From Arthrobacter sp. KBS0702 (lineage in GTDB: Bacteria > Actinomycetota > Actinomycetes > Actinomycetales > Micrococcaceae): a stretch of DNA of 64,000 nt. The stretch covers positions 2,294,001 to 2,358,000 of the forward strand of contig NZ_CP042172.1 in the NCBI RefSeq assembly GCF_005937985.2, given 5' to 3'. A model generated the notes under the pieces. That model was not told the origin of the DNA, searched no databases, and saw only the letters and a program-made list of their open reading frames with translations. The first letter of the stretch is position 1. The number at the start of each line of letters is the position of its first letter. Of this stretch, positions 31,920 through 40,969 are shown in pieces. Position numbers and translations under genes: made by a program.

Positions 31920-33091
31920 CGGGACACCCCTTCCAGTCGGACAGCTTCGAGCGCTTCGGCCAGAACGCCGGATTCGGCTTCATCGGCAGCGCGGCCCCGG
32001 ACGTGTTCCAGGAAGCCGCAGCAAATAGAGAGATCATCCCCGGCCTGGGCCAACCTGCTGCTGTAGCTGGTCTTCGCCGACGCCTCGGCGCCCTGCGGGT
32101 CGAAGCCGAGCACGAGCGTGTCGGGGAAACGGGCCCGCAGGCGTTCCATCGCCTGGGACGGGCGCTGCGGGTCGGTCAGCGTGATCTGGCAGTAGGCGCC
32201 CTCGGCCCAGCCAAGTTCCTCGGCGGCAAGCAGCTCCTCGAGGGTGCCCCGGAGCACGGCGAGCTGGCGCGGCGCGTCCCAGAGCACCTCGGTGACGTCA
32301 GTAACGCCGGTGGCATCCACGTCGATCAGCCAGCCGCCCTTCTGGTGCTTCGCTTCGGAGAACGAGTAGGCCAGCGGGGAGCCGGAATAGCGGACGGCGG
32401 GCGAAAGCGTCTGCCGTCCGTGCAGGTGTCCCAGGGCGGTGTAGCTGAAGCCGTCGAAGAGATCCAGCGGCACGGCGCCGACCCCGCCGATGCTCAGGTC
32501 CCGTTCGCTGTCGGAGCTGATCCCGCCGCTGGCGAAGGTGTGTGCCAGCACCACGGAATGCACTGTCCGGATCTTCGCCCGGGCCGCGATATCGGCACGG
32601 ATCAGTTCGGTGGCGGCACGGGTGACCTCGAAGTGGCTGGCGGTCTCGACACCCAGCTGCGCGGCGACCAGCCGCGGTTCCAGCCAGGGGATGCCGTAAA
32701 TGGCGAGCATGGGCCCAGCGCCGGCGTCATCCGACAGCGGCAGCAGCAGCGGCGAGTCCAGTTCGGCGAGCCGGGTGCGCAGGTGTACTCCCCCGCGTTC
32801 GAGCAGCCGGGAGGCAAACCCGAGCCGGATGGCCGAGTCGTGGTTTCCGCTGGTCAGCACCACCTTGGCTCCGGCCCCGCTCAGCCGCACCAGTGCGTCG
32901 TCCAGCAGGCCGACGACGTCGACGCCGGGCAGCGCGCGGTCGTAGACGTCTCCCGCGATGAGGACGACGCCGACCGACTGTTCGCGGACCACGTCGATGA
33001 GCTGGTCGACGAAGGCGCGCTGGGCCTCGAGCATCCCGACGCCGTGGAACGACCGGCCCAAATGCCAGTCCGAGGTGTGCAATAACCGCAT
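31916..33091 (-). CDS. sbcD: Exonuclease SbcCD, nuclease subunit SbcD
   Basis: 391 residues, a Mre11-like calcineurin phosphoesterase. Metal-binding motifs are at the expected places: TSDWHLGRSFHG near residue 7, AGDVYDR, SGNHDSAIRL and ALGHLHGRQ. It forms the SbcCD complex with the next gene. TAGCGT lies 6 nt ahead of the ATG, so the operon transcript is probably leaderless. Confidence 0.95.
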   Translation of the reverse strand: MRLLHTSDWHLGRSFHGVGMLEAQRAFVDQLIDVVREQSVGVVLIAGDVYDRALPGVDVVGLLDDALVRLSGAGAKVVLTSGNHDSAIRLGFASRLLERGGVHLRTRLAELDSPLLLPLSDDAGAGPMLAIYGIPWLEPRLVAAQLGVETASHFEVTRAATELIRADIAARAKIRTVHSVVLAHTFASGGISSDSERDLSIGGVGAVPLDLFDGFSYTALGHLHGRQTLSPAVRYSGSPLAYSFSEAKHQKGGWLIDVDATGVTDVTEVLWDAPRQLAVLRGTLEELLAAEELGWAEGAYCQITLTDPQRPSQAMERLRARFPDTLVLGFDPQGAEASAKTSYSSRLAQAGDDLSICCGFLEHVRGRAADEAESGVLAEALEAVRLEGVSR

Positions 33092-33097
33092 GCCACT

Positions 33098-33103
33098 ACG
33101 CTA
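33098..33103 (-). promoter_or_regulatory. -10 box TAGCGT, leaderless-type promoter of sbcDC
   Basis: TAGCGT ends 6 nt before the sbcD ATG; no ribosome site is present between them. Confidence 0.5.
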
Positions 33104-33156
33104 GCGGCTGCCACCGACAGTTCTGCGCACCGGGCCGGCGCCGTCGGCGGCGTCAG

Positions 33157-34110
33157 CTACGGGGTGGGCTTGTCGAAGAAGTCGCGGGCCTCGTCGGCCG
33201 GCGCCGGAGTGAGGGTGCGGGCCGGCGCGGCAGGCGCCGTGTCGCCACGATAATCCAGGCCAGCCGGGTCCTCGCTGTCCCCGAGGTCTTCGACGTCAGC
33301 GAATCCGTCGCGTTCGTCCGGGTCCGCGGGGGCGGCCGCCAGCGGCGCCGAGGTGTGGGCAAAGCCACGGAACACCAGGCCGGCCACCGCGGCACCGACC
33401 AGCGGCGCCACCCAGAAGAGCCAGAGCTGGCCCAGGGCGTCAGGGCTGCTGAACACGGCCGATGCCGTCGCGCGGGCCGGGTTGAACGGGGCATTCCCGA
33501 TGCTCTGTCCCAGCTGCAGCAGCACGGCCATGCTCAGGCCGACGGCGAACGGCGCGGCGGCCCTCGCCGGATTGCGTCCCGCGGTGGTGCCGAGATAGAC
33601 CGCCACGAGCAGCGCGGCGCCGAGTACCTCGACCAGCAGGACGCCGGGCATCGGGGCCTGGATCACCGAGCGCGCGTCAAAGCCGGCTGCCACCGTGTCG
33701 AATGCCGCGCGGGTTCCGTTGAGCTTCGGGACGGTGCGCAGGATGCCAAACAGCGTCAACGCGCCAAGCAGGGCGCCCACCAGCTGCGCGCCGAGGTAGG
33801 CCGCGGCCTCGACCGGACGGATCCGCCCGGCGATCAGGTTCCCGAGCGTTACAGCGGGGTTGTAGTGGCCCCCTGACAGGTAGCCGAAGGCAAGCATGGC
33901 CGCGGTAAGCGCCAAGCCCGCCGCCAGCGACGCGGACAGCGGGTTGTACTGCGGTACGGCGAACAGCGGTACGCCCAGGCCCACGGCCACGACGAACAGG
34001 GTCCCGAGAGCCTCGGCGGACAGCCGGGCGAGGAGGCCGGGCTGCCGGTCGGCGAGGTCGGTGGACGGCTGGGCACCGCCGGGCCCGGAGGCTGGCACTG
34101 GCAGGGTCAT
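33157..34110 (-). CDS. MIP/aquaporin family channel
   Basis: 317 residues with six helices and the two half-helix motifs: GHYNPAVTLGN (first NPA) and NAPFNPARATAS (second NPA). It has a short hydrophilic N-terminus and a charged C-terminal tail of about 60 residues rich in Asp and Glu. It should be a membrane channel for water or small neutral solutes. AAGGATCT lies ahead of the ATG. Confidence 0.9.
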   Translation of the reverse strand: MTLPVPASGPGGAQPSTDLADRQPGLLARLSAEALGTLFVVAVGLGVPLFAVPQYNPLSASLAAGLALTAAMLAFGYLSGGHYNPAVTLGNLIAGRIRPVEAAAYLGAQLVGALLGALTLFGILRTVPKLNGTRAAFDTVAAGFDARSVIQAPMPGVLLVEVLGAALLVAVYLGTTAGRNPARAAAPFAVGLSMAVLLQLGQSIGNAPFNPARATASAVFSSPDALGQLWLFWVAPLVGAAVAGLVFRGFAHTSAPLAAAPADPDERDGFADVEDLGDSEDPAGLDYRGDTAPAAPARTLTPAPADEARDFFDKPTP

Positions 34111-34204
34111 GGCGCGGAGATCCTTTGGTAGGGGGTCATAGTCTGGTTGGAGTCTGCCAGCGGAGGCTGGATGTTCGCTGGAGGCCCGCCGGGCCGGGCG
34201 GTAC

Positions 34205-34543
34205 CTAGGTCCCGAGGGCGATCGCGGCCACCGTGCTCACGGCGAGCGCCAGGACAGCCGCAGTTGCACTGAACATCAGCGCGGCCGGGACCGCTTCGGT
34301 GGAGCTGCGCAGCTGCCGGGAGCGCACCCGGACACAGACAAAGAGGACCACGGTGGATCCGAGCGCCGCAGCGGCACACAGACCCAGGTAGTCGAAGCGG
34401 TCGGCGGCGTGATCCCGCGCTCCGGAGACCGCCCAGGTGCGCCAGATGAACAGATCCGCGACGACGAGGGCCAGCAGGGTCCGGCCCCAGGCCAAAGTGG
34501 TGCGTTCCGGCTGCAGCCCGGGGTCCCGCGGCGGCGCGGTCAC
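34205..34543 (-). CDS. DUF202 family membrane protein (second of pair)
   Basis: 112 residues with three hydrophobic helices. The start PGLQPERTTLAWGRTLLAL is the DUF202 signature (ERT-LAW-RT). The GTG start overlaps the stop of the upstream DUF202 gene as GTGA. The frame is open far upstream but only antisense to the ADP-ribosylglycohydrolase gene. The function of DUF202 proteins (YidG/YidH) is not established. Confidence 0.82.
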   Translation of the reverse strand: MTAPPRDPGLQPERTTLAWGRTLLALVVADLFIWRTWAVSGARDHAADRFDYLGLCAAAALGSTVVLFVCVRVRSRQLRSSTEAVPAALMFSATAAVLALAVSTVAAIALGT

Positions 34544-34896
34544 CGTGCGATCAAGATCAGGATGGCGATGGTGAGCGCGGCAATGGCGACACCGACGGTC
34601 ATGACCAGCATCAGCCCGGAGTAGGGCAGCTCCCGGTTGTTGCGCATCGCGGCTTCCATCCGGCCCCAGCGGTGGTAGGCCAGCGCTGCCAGTCCGGCGC
34701 CGAGGACCGCCAGCACGACGCAGATGACGATGCGCACCGGCCCCGGGGCGATGTTGGGTGCGAGCTGGTCGATGGCGAGGGCCCCGGCGATCAGGGCCAG
34801 CGAGGTCCGTACCCAGGCCAGGAAGGTCCGCTCGTTGGCCAACGTAAACCTGTAGTCGGGTGTGCTGCCTGTCTTCCGCCACGCTGGTTCGCGCAT
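34540..34896 (-). CDS. DUF202 family membrane protein (first of pair, YidH-like)
   Basis: 118 residues with three helices and the DUF202 signature TLANERTFLAWVRTSLALIA. The ATG at 34896 is preceded by GTG at 34899; AAGGGA lies upstream at good distance from either. It forms a two-gene unit with the paralogous DUF202 gene, the same pairing as E. coli yidH-yidG, which suggests a heteromeric membrane complex of unknown role. Confidence 0.85.
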   Translation of the reverse strand: MREPAWRKTGSTPDYRFTLANERTFLAWVRTSLALIAGALAIDQLAPNIAPGPVRIVICVVLAVLGAGLAALAYHRWGRMEAAMRNNRELPYSGLMLVMTVGVAIAALTIAILILIAR

Positions 34897-35010
34897 CACT
34901 TTCCCTTGTCAGTCCTTTGTTCGGGGCCGCGGCACCATGACGAACCTGGCACCACCAGCACCCTACCCGCCCAGCCGGCGCCGCGTTCCCGCCCGGGCCG
35001 GGCTGCGGGG

Positions 35011-35016
35011 TAAATT
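35011..35016 (+). promoter_or_regulatory. -10 box TAAATT, leaderless-type promoter
   Basis: TAAATT ends 7 nt before the ATG at 35024 and supports that start over the longer open frame. Confidence 0.45.
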
Positions 35017-35023
35017 TGAAAGC

Positions 35024-36175
35024 ATGAGCACTGAGCCCGGCAGCACCGACGCCGCAACCCCCGCGGCGGCCCCCGCCGCAACCCCCGCACCGTCCCACGC
35101 ATCCCGCATCCACGGCTGCCTGCTGGGCGGTGCACTCGGCGATTCGCTGGGCTACGCCGTGGAATTCGAGAAAATCGACTCGATCCGCGCCACGTTCGGG
35201 CCCGAAGGGCTCCGCGACTTCGCGGAGCTGGGCGCCGGCAGCCATTTCTCCGACGATACCCAGATGACGCTGTACACCGTGGACGGCCTGCTGGAGGCGC
35301 TGGAGTGGGCCAACTCGGGCGTGGCGGCGGACACGAACGCCTGCCTCTGGCTAGCCTACCTGCGTTGGCTCGGCAGCCAGGGCGTGCCGATACCCGATTC
35401 CGCGCCGTTCCAGCCGCCGCGCTGGATCGACGGCCACGAGGTGCTCCGGCACCGCCGCGCGCCGGGCAACGCCTGCCTCAGCGGCCTCGCCACCGGCGAA
35501 ATGGGAACCGTGTACCGGCCGGTCAACCCGGATTCCAAGGGCTGCGGCACGGTGATGCGTTCGGCCCCGTTCGGGTTGATCCCGCACATCGAGGCGGAAT
35601 CGGTCTACAAGCTCAGTGCGGACGCGGCGTCGCTGACCCACGGGCACCCCTCGGCACGGCAGAGCGCCGGCGTGTTCAGCCTGCTGATCCACTCCCTGGC
35701 CAACGGCGGAAGCCTGGACGAGGCGGCCGGCTTCGCACTCTCCCGGCTGCAGGCGGGCCGGCTGCCACGGGGCGAGGAACCCGATCCGGTGCTGCTGGAG
35801 CGGCTGGCGGCGTCCGTTCGGCTGGCCGCTGCCGGCGACGGCGGCCTGCTGGGCGCCGAGGAGCTCGTCCGCGAACTCGGTGAGGGCTGGGTGGCCGAGG
35901 AGGCACTCGCCGTCGGGCTTTATGCTGTACTGGCCACCGCCCCCGCAACGACGACGACGTCGGCGTCCGCCGGGCCGGAGGACCACTTCCGGGCGGCGAT
36001 CGCGGTGGCTGTGAACCACAGCGGGGACAGCGACTCCACCGCCTCGATCGCGGGCAACATCCTGGGCGCCCACTACGGCGAGGACTGCCTGCCGGCGGAC
36101 TGGCTGTCGGCGCTCGAGGCGCCGGAGCTCATCCGCGGCATGGCCGAGCGGCTGGCGGCGGTTACGGGCGCCTGA
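35024..36175 (+). CDS. ADP-ribosylglycohydrolase family protein
   Basis: 383 residues, DraG-like. After an Ala/Pro/Thr-rich tail the fold starts RIHGCLLGGALGDSLGYAVEF; metal residues lie in FSDDTQMTL and in the C-terminal NHSGDSDSTASIAGN. These enzymes remove ADP-ribose from proteins, nucleic acids or small molecules with two Mg ions. No ADP-ribosyltransferase is adjacent, so the substrate is unknown. Its 3' end overlaps the convergent DUF4395 gene by 14 bp. Confidence 0.9.
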   Translation: MSTEPGSTDAATPAAAPAATPAPSHASRIHGCLLGGALGDSLGYAVEFEKIDSIRATFGPEGLRDFAELGAGSHFSDDTQMTLYTVDGLLEALEWANSGVAADTNACLWLAYLRWLGSQGVPIPDSAPFQPPRWIDGHEVLRHRRAPGNACLSGLATGEMGTVYRPVNPDSKGCGTVMRSAPFGLIPHIEAESVYKLSADAASLTHGHPSARQSAGVFSLLIHSLANGGSLDEAAGFALSRLQAGRLPRGEEPDPVLLERLAASVRLAAAGDGGLLGAEELVRELGEGWVAEEALAVGLYAVLATAPATTTTSASAGPEDHFRAAIAVAVNHSGDSDSTASIAGNILGAHYGEDCLPADWLSALEAPELIRGMAERLAAVTGA

Positions 36176-36758
36176 GGGAAATGTTGTTGCAGGCTTCGCA
36201 GACATCCTCGGGGATGAGTCCGCGGCGCTGCAGCATCCCGAAGATCGCGCAGCCGAGGCAGAAGCCGGCAAAGGCCTCCAGCGAGGCGGCAACGATCAGG
36301 AGCGCGAGCAGGATCCAAGCGGCCGGGGCCAGACCTGCGGCGAGGAGGATGGCGGCCGTTGTGGACAGGGCCGCCCCGATGCCCTGAGCGAAGCGCTTCG
36401 GCGGGCCGGGGACCAGCCTCTTCTTGCCCAGCCACGGCGTCAGGACCTTGACCGAGAGCACACCGAAGGGCGAGATCCGCGGGCCGAACAGCACGCGCAG
36501 CCAGAAGCCGGCCGCGATGACCGCCAGCCCCCAGCCGAAGCCAGTCAGCAGCGTCGCGAGCGAGAGCAGCACCACGAGGGCTGCGGTGATCCGCGCAGAG
36601 TACTCGTTCACCGGGTTGGGGAAGGCAAACACCTTGCCCCAGTCGATCCCGCCCCGTGGGTCGGCGGCGGGAGCCTGTGCTGTTCTGTTCTCCCCGGAGA
36701 TGGTCTCCCCAATGGTGTTTCCCCCCGGGCGGGCGTCTGCCGAGATCAGTTTGCTCAT
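36162..36758 (-). CDS. DUF4395 family membrane protein
   Basis: 198 residues. A polar N-terminus is followed by FPNPVNEYSARITAALVVLL and four hydrophobic helices, with GPPKRFAQGIG and EAFAGFCLGCAIF, the DUF4395 hallmarks. A C-terminal PEDVCEACNN adds a second CxxC. Paired cysteines suggest redox or metal chemistry at the membrane; the function is unknown. Two ATGs occur in tandem (36761 and 36758); TAGCCT is 6 nt from the second, which I prefer. Confidence 0.82.
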   Translation of the reverse strand: MSKLISADARPGGNTIGETISGENRTAQAPAADPRGGIDWGKVFAFPNPVNEYSARITAALVVLLSLATLLTGFGWGLAVIAAGFWLRVLFGPRISPFGVLSVKVLTPWLGKKRLVPGPPKRFAQGIGAALSTTAAILLAAGLAPAAWILLALLIVAASLEAFAGFCLGCAIFGMLQRRGLIPEDVCEACNNISLRRP

Positions 36759-36764
36759 CATTCA

Positions 36765-36770
36765 AGGCTA
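36765..36770 (-). promoter_or_regulatory. -10 box TAGCCT, leaderless-type promoter
   Basis: TAGCCT ends 6 nt before the second of two tandem ATGs and decides the start of the DUF4395 gene. Confidence 0.45.
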
Positions 36771-36820
36771 GGAGCGCCCGGGCCCGGGACGAAATGATTG
36801 TTGCGCCGTGTGACCCCGGC

Positions 36821-37834
36821 TCAGCTCGCCGCCGCCACGTGGCCGCCAACCATCTGCAGGAACTCCCCCTCGGAGACGACTTCGATCCGCTGGCCGCGCT
36901 CATGCAGTTCCAGCACCCGGCGCGCCTTGCCGGTCAGCCGGCCCGACCGCAGGTCCGACGCGACGAAACCGTCCCCCACCACCAGGACCGTGGTGCGGGC
37001 CGTGACGCGGCTTTCGGGCCGTGCCCCCAGTTCGGCCGAGCGCAGCTTCGCCTCCGGCCTCGGAATCGCCAGTTCCCCGGTAAACACCACGGTCTGCCCG
37101 AACAGCGGGTGGTCCGGTTCGGCCGCGGCGTTGGGCACCGGGTTGGCCCCCTCCTCCGGCCAGCCCGGCCGGAACGGGCGGGTCGCGGCAGCCGGGCCCT
37201 GGCCGGCGGCCAGCGCGGCGAGGGCCGACTGGGTGGCCTTGGACAGCGGGTCGCGGCGTGGGTCGAAGGCCGGCTGGCGGGACACGGCCAGCCCCAGCGA
37301 GAGGTAGAGCTCCGCAATGCCGGCGGCGCCGTTGCGGGCGGCGATGTCGATCAGAATGCCGGCGCAGGCGCGCGCGTCCTCGGCGGCGTCGTGGTGGTTC
37401 AGCAGCGGAACCCCGGCTTCGGCGGCGGCGTAAGGCAGCGAATTGGACACCAGCGAGTAGCAGCGCCGGGAGAGCATGACGGTGCAGACGTAGTCGTAGG
37501 CGGGACCAGGCAACCCGGACACCTCCAGGCCGGAGCGGATCACCCCCAGGTCAAAGGCGGCGTTGTGGGCGGCCAGCACGTCGTCGCCGATGAAGGCGCC
37601 GATCTCCGGGAACAGCTCACCGAACCGGGGCAGGCCAGCCACCTGCTCGGGCCGGATCCCGTGGATGCGGACGTTGTGGTGGTCGAAGGCGTCGTGGTTG
37701 GCGGGCGGCCGCATCAGCCAGGAGGCCTCCTCGACGACGACGCCGCCGCGCACCTTGCTTAGGCCGACGGCGCACGGCGAGCCGCGGAAGCCGTTCGCGG
37801 TCTCGAAGTCGATCGCCGTAAAGTCCAAACCCAC
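36821..37834 (-). CDS. Exonuclease (DnaQ-like DEDDh) with C-terminal BRCT domain
   Basis: 337 residues. The 3'-5' exonuclease domain (about 1-175) shows Asp-Glu in FTAIDFETANGF, HNAAFDLGV and HHDAAEDARACA. A linker leads to a BRCT domain (about 240-330) starting FGQTVVFTGEL and containing KARRVLELHERG. The architecture is that of actinobacterial PolC-epsilon-like exonucleases likely used in repair, with BRCT giving protein or DNA-end binding. Confidence 0.88.
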   Translation of the reverse strand: MGLDFTAIDFETANGFRGSPCAVGLSKVRGGVVVEEASWLMRPPANHDAFDHHNVRIHGIRPEQVAGLPRFGELFPEIGAFIGDDVLAAHNAAFDLGVIRSGLEVSGLPGPAYDYVCTVMLSRRCYSLVSNSLPYAAAEAGVPLLNHHDAAEDARACAGILIDIAARNGAAGIAELYLSLGLAVSRQPAFDPRRDPLSKATQSALAALAAGQGPAAATRPFRPGWPEEGANPVPNAAAEPDHPLFGQTVVFTGELAIPRPEAKLRSAELGARPESRVTARTTVLVVGDGFVASDLRSGRLTGKARRVLELHERGQRIEVVSEGEFLQMVGGHVAAAS

Positions 37835-37874
37835 GCTCCAACTTTAGCGCCGGAACCGGCCCGGGCCCGTCAAG

Positions 37875-37880
37875 TACCCT
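37875..37880 (+). promoter_or_regulatory. -10 box TACCCT, leaderless-type promoter
   Basis: TACCCT ends 6 nt before the GTG start of the DedA gene. Confidence 0.4.
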
Positions 37881-37886
37881 AGATAG

Positions 37887-38669
37887 GTGAACCTCTATAC
37901 GCTGCACGACGCCGCCGTGACCACGCTCGCGGGCGCCGGACCGGTCCAGCCGCACCTGTCCTCGTTCCTGCCCGACTGGCTCAATCCCCAGGTCTTCCTG
38001 GCCGACCCGGCCCTGGCGCCGTGGGTTGTCGTGCTGGTCTGCGGCATCATCTTCGCCGAAACCGGCCTGCTGATCGGCTTCTTCCTGCCGGGCGATTCGA
38101 TGCTATTCACGGCCGGACTGCTCGTGGCGACGGACACGATCAAGTTCAACATCTGGGCGTTCGCCGCGCTGATTGTCGTGTCCGCGATCATCGGCAACCA
38201 GGCAGGCTACCTGATCGGTTCCAAGGCCGGTCCCGCCATCTTCAACAAGCCTGACTCCAAGCTGTTCAAGCGGGAGAACGTGGAAAGCGCCCACGCGTTC
38301 TTCGAGAAGCACGGCGGCAAGGCACTCATTCTGGCCCGCTTCGTGCCCATCATCCGGACGTTTGTCCCGGTGATTGTCGGCGTGGCCCAGATGAGCAAGC
38401 GCAAGTTCTTCATCTACAACGTGATCGGCGCCGTGCTGTGGGGCGGCGGCGTCACCCTGCTCGGCTACCTTCTGGGCGACAGCGTGCCGTGGGTGCGCAA
38501 CAACCTGGACATCATCTTCATCGCGATCGTCCTGCTCTCCGTCATTCCGATCGGCATTGAACTGGTCCGCGGTGTCATCGCCCGGCGCCAGGCCGAGAAG
38601 TACGGAACCGACGTCGTGGAAGAGTTCCTTGAGGAGCACGAGCCCGAAGAAGAGCGAAAGACGCCCTAA
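37887..38669 (+). CDS. DedA family membrane protein
   Basis: 260 residues with several hydrophobic helices. The family core is visible: FAETGLLIGFFLPGDSMLF, GNQAGYLIGSKAGP, and ARFVPIIRTFVPVIVGVAQM with its conserved arginines. DedA proteins are membrane transporters/scramblases linked to undecaprenyl phosphate or lipid recycling and proton-motive-force maintenance. The C-terminus is acidic. It has a GTG start directly behind a -10 box. Confidence 0.9.
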   Translation: MNLYTLHDAAVTTLAGAGPVQPHLSSFLPDWLNPQVFLADPALAPWVVVLVCGIIFAETGLLIGFFLPGDSMLFTAGLLVATDTIKFNIWAFAALIVVSAIIGNQAGYLIGSKAGPAIFNKPDSKLFKRENVESAHAFFEKHGGKALILARFVPIIRTFVPVIVGVAQMSKRKFFIYNVIGAVLWGGGVTLLGYLLGDSVPWVRNNLDIIFIAIVLLSVIPIGIELVRGVIARRQAEKYGTDVVEEFLEEHEPEEERKTP

Positions 38670-38680
38670 GCTGCGGGAAC

Positions 38681-38707
38681 GGCGCTGGCTACTTTCCCGC
38701 CAGCGCC
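38681..38707. terminator. Hairpin between convergent dedA-like and rdgB genes
   Basis: GGCGCTGG (38681-38688) pairs perfectly with CCAGCGCC (38700-38707) around an 11-nt loop. It overlaps the rdgB stop codon region and has no T-run, so any terminator activity is uncertain. Confidence 0.4.
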
Positions 38708-39354
38708 TCCACGATCGCCGGCAGCAGCGCCCGGAAGGCGTGGCCGCGGTGGCTGATGGCGTTCTTCTCCTCAGGACTCAGCTCGGCGCAACTGCGGTCC
38801 AGGCCGCTGGGCTGGAGCACCGGGTCGTAGCCGAAGCCGCCGGCACCGCGCGGCTCCCGCAGCAGCGTGCCTTCCAGCTGGCCGTACTCGACCACCTCAC
38901 GGGCCTCCCCGCCGGCCTGTTCGGGCACGGCCAGCGCGGCGGCACAGACAAAGGCCGCGCCGCGGAATTCGTCCGGCACGTCGGAGAGCTGGTCCAGCAG
39001 CAGCCGCAGGTTCGCGGCGTCGTCCCCGTGCCGTCCCGCCCAGCGCGCCGAGAAGATGCCGGGGGCGCCGCCGAGGACGTCCACGGCCAGGCCGGAGTCG
39101 TCGGCGATCGCGACCAGGCCGGTGGCGTGTGCCACGGCCCGGGCCTTGAGCAGCGAGTTTTCCGCGAACGTCACCCCGGTTTCGGCGACGTCGGGGGCAC
39201 CGACGGCGCCGGCGTCCACCACCTGCGTGTCGACGTCGAGCCCGGGCAGCTGCCCGCGCAGCAGCTCCCGCAATTCCCGCAGCTTGCCCTGGTTGTGGGT
39301 CGCGAGGACCAGCACCGGGCGGGCCTCCGGCTGAGCGGACGCAGCGCCGCTCAC
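38689..39354 (-). CDS. rdgB: Non-canonical purine NTP pyrophosphatase (RdgB/HAM1)
   Basis: 221 residues. It hydrolyses dITP, XTP and ITP to monophosphates, keeping them out of nucleic acids. Motifs: [17 protein letters not shown] near the start, the [12 protein letters not shown] segment, [17 protein letters not shown] and [10 protein letters not shown]. The GTG start overlaps the rph stop by 4 bp. The rph-rdgB pair is a common actinobacterial arrangement. Confidence 0.95.
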   Translation of the reverse strand: MSGAASAQPEARPVLVLATHNQGKLRELRELLRGQLPGLDVDTQVVDAGAVGAPDVAETGVTFAENSLLKARAVAHATGLVAIADDSGLAVDVLGGAPGIFSARWAGRHGDDAANLRLLLDQLSDVPDEFRGAAFVCAAALAVPEQAGGEAREVVEYGQLEGTLLREPRGAGGFGYDPVLQPSGLDRSCAELSPEEKNAISHRGHAFRALLPAIVEALAGK

Positions 39355-40109
39355 GGGGCCTCGGCCAGGGTTTCGCGCTGGATCGCGGCGAGCTGTTCCG
39401 TGCCCAGCAGGGCCAGGTCCAGCAGTTTGTTGAGCTCGTCGCGGTCGAACGGAGCGCCCTCGGCGGTGCCCTGGACCTCGACGAACTTGCCCGAACCGGT
39501 CACCACGACGTTCATGTCGGTCTCGGCCCGGACATCCTCCACGTACGGCAGGTCCAGCATCGGCACGCCGTCGATGATGCCTACCGAGACGGCTGCGATG
39601 GTGTCCACCAGCGGCTGCGCGTTGCGGGCGATCAGCTTGTTCTCCCGGGCGTAGCGGATCGCTTCGGCGAGGGCGACGTAGGCGCCGGTGATCGCCGCGG
39701 TGCGGGTGCCGCCGTCGGCCTGCAGGACGTCGCAGTCCAGCACGATCGTGTTTTCGCCGAGGGCCTTTGTGTCGATGATGGAGCGCAGCGAGCGGCCGAT
39801 CAGTCGGGAAATCTCGTGGGTGCGGCCGCCGATCTTGCCCTTGACGGACTCGCGGGCGGAGCGGGTGTTCGTGGCCCGCGGCAGCATGGCGTATTCGGCC
39901 GTGACCCAGCCCCGGCCCTCACCCTTGAGCCAGCGCGGCACACCCTCGGTCAGCGACGCCGTGCAGAGTACCCGGGTGTTGCCGAACTCGATAAGTGCCG
40001 AGCCTTCGGCCTGCTTGGACCAGCCGCGGGTGATGCTGATCGGGCGGAGCTGGTCGGGGGTGCGGCCATCGGCGCGGATGACGGGGGCAGTGAGGGCTTC
40101 GGAAGTCAT
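39351..40109 (-). CDS. rph: Ribonuclease PH
   Basis: 252 residues. A phosphorolytic 3'-5' exoribonuclease that trims tRNA 3' ends. The start [65 protein letters not shown] and [15 protein letters not shown] are diagnostic. The ATG at 40109 follows TATGCT by 7 nt; the frame is open upstream but antisense-like. It is coupled to rdgB. Confidence 0.95.
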   Translation of the reverse strand: MTSEALTAPVIRADGRTPDQLRPISITRGWSKQAEGSALIEFGNTRVLCTASLTEGVPRWLKGEGRGWVTAEYAMLPRATNTRSARESVKGKIGGRTHEISRLIGRSLRSIIDTKALGENTIVLDCDVLQADGGTRTAAITGAYVALAEAIRYARENKLIARNAQPLVDTIAAVSVGIIDGVPMLDLPYVEDVRAETDMNVVVTGSGKFVEVQGTAEGAPFDRDELNKLLDLALLGTEQLAAIQRETLAEAP

Positions 40110-40116
40110 GCCTTCC

Positions 40117-40122
40117 AGCATA
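40117..40122 (-). promoter_or_regulatory. -10 box TATGCT, leaderless-type promoter of rph
   Basis: TATGCT ends 7 nt before the rph ATG. An AAGG in the gap could alternatively act as a short ribosome site. Confidence 0.45.
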
Positions 40123-40171
40123 TCGACTCGGCGCGGGCTTCTCCCCCGGACCCTGTTCAGACGGCGTACGT

Positions 40172-40969
40172 TTAGACGGTGTAGTGCACGCCCGCCACGG
40201 CAACGGCCACGTGCTGGCCGAAGACTTCCTTGGCTTCCGCCATCACGGTCGTCGGGGACGTCCACACCGGGATGTGCGTCAGCAGCAGCCGACGCGCCCC
40301 GGCAGCAACCGCGGCCTCGGCGGCACGCTTGCCGGTCAGATGGACGTCCTTGATGCCGTCGTCGCGGCCCTCTTCGAACGCCGCCTCGCACAGGAACAAG
40401 TCGGCGTCCCGGGCGGCGTCCTCGAGGCCGCCGCAGGAGTCGGTGTCCCCCGAGTAGCTCAGCACGCGGGTGAGCGGGGTTCCGTCCTTGCCCGGCTCGG
40501 TCACCTCCACCCGCAGGGCGTAGGCCTCCTCGACCGGGTGGTTCACCGCGAACGGGGTAACCGTGAACGGGCCCATGGTGACCGGTTTGCGCTCGGACCA
40601 GTTGCTGAAGTCGAATTCCTCGTGCATGCCCGGATCCAGGTCCAGGCCGTAGGCGGTGGCCATCCGGTCCGCGGTCGCGGCCGGCCCCCAGACCGGGATC
40701 CTGCCGCGCCCCCAGCCGCCGGGCTTCCAGCGCACCGCGACGTGCAGTCCGCACAGGTCCATGCAGTGGTCCGGATGCAGGTGGGTGAGGAAAATCCCGT
40801 CGATGTCCTCAAGGTCCGTGTAGCGCTGGATCGCGCCGAGGGCGCCGCTGCCGAGGTCCAGCACGATCTTCCAGCTCCGCTCGCCGTCGTGCGCGGTCAG
40901 CAGGTAGCACGACGCCGGCGAGCCGGGACCGGGAAAGGACCCGGTACACCCCACGATGGTCAGCTTCAC
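40172..40969 (-). CDS. MBL-fold metallohydrolase, probable Rv1339-type cyclic-nucleotide phosphodiesterase
   Basis: 265 residues. The di-zinc metallo-beta-lactamase motif is [17 protein letters not shown], with further ligands in [17 protein letters not shown] and LLLTHIP. The fold and first residues ([18 protein letters not shown]) match RNase Z-like enzymes. Gene order murI - this gene - rph - rdgB is the same as around M. tuberculosis Rv1339, reported as an atypical class II cAMP phosphodiesterase. On that basis cAMP hydrolysis is my preferred role; RNase Z-like activity is the alternative. The GTG start overlaps murI by 4 bp. Confidence 0.8.
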   Translation of the reverse strand: MKLTIVGCTGSFPGPGSPASCYLLTAHDGERSWKIVLDLGSGALGAIQRYTDLEDIDGIFLTHLHPDHCMDLCGLHVAVRWKPGGWGRGRIPVWGPAATADRMATAYGLDLDPGMHEEFDFSNWSERKPVTMGPFTVTPFAVNHPVEEAYALRVEVTEPGKDGTPLTRVLSYSGDTDSCGGLEDAARDADLFLCEAAFEEGRDDGIKDVHLTGKRAAEAAVAAGARRLLLTHIPVWTSPTTVMAEAKEVFGQHVAVAVAGVHYTV

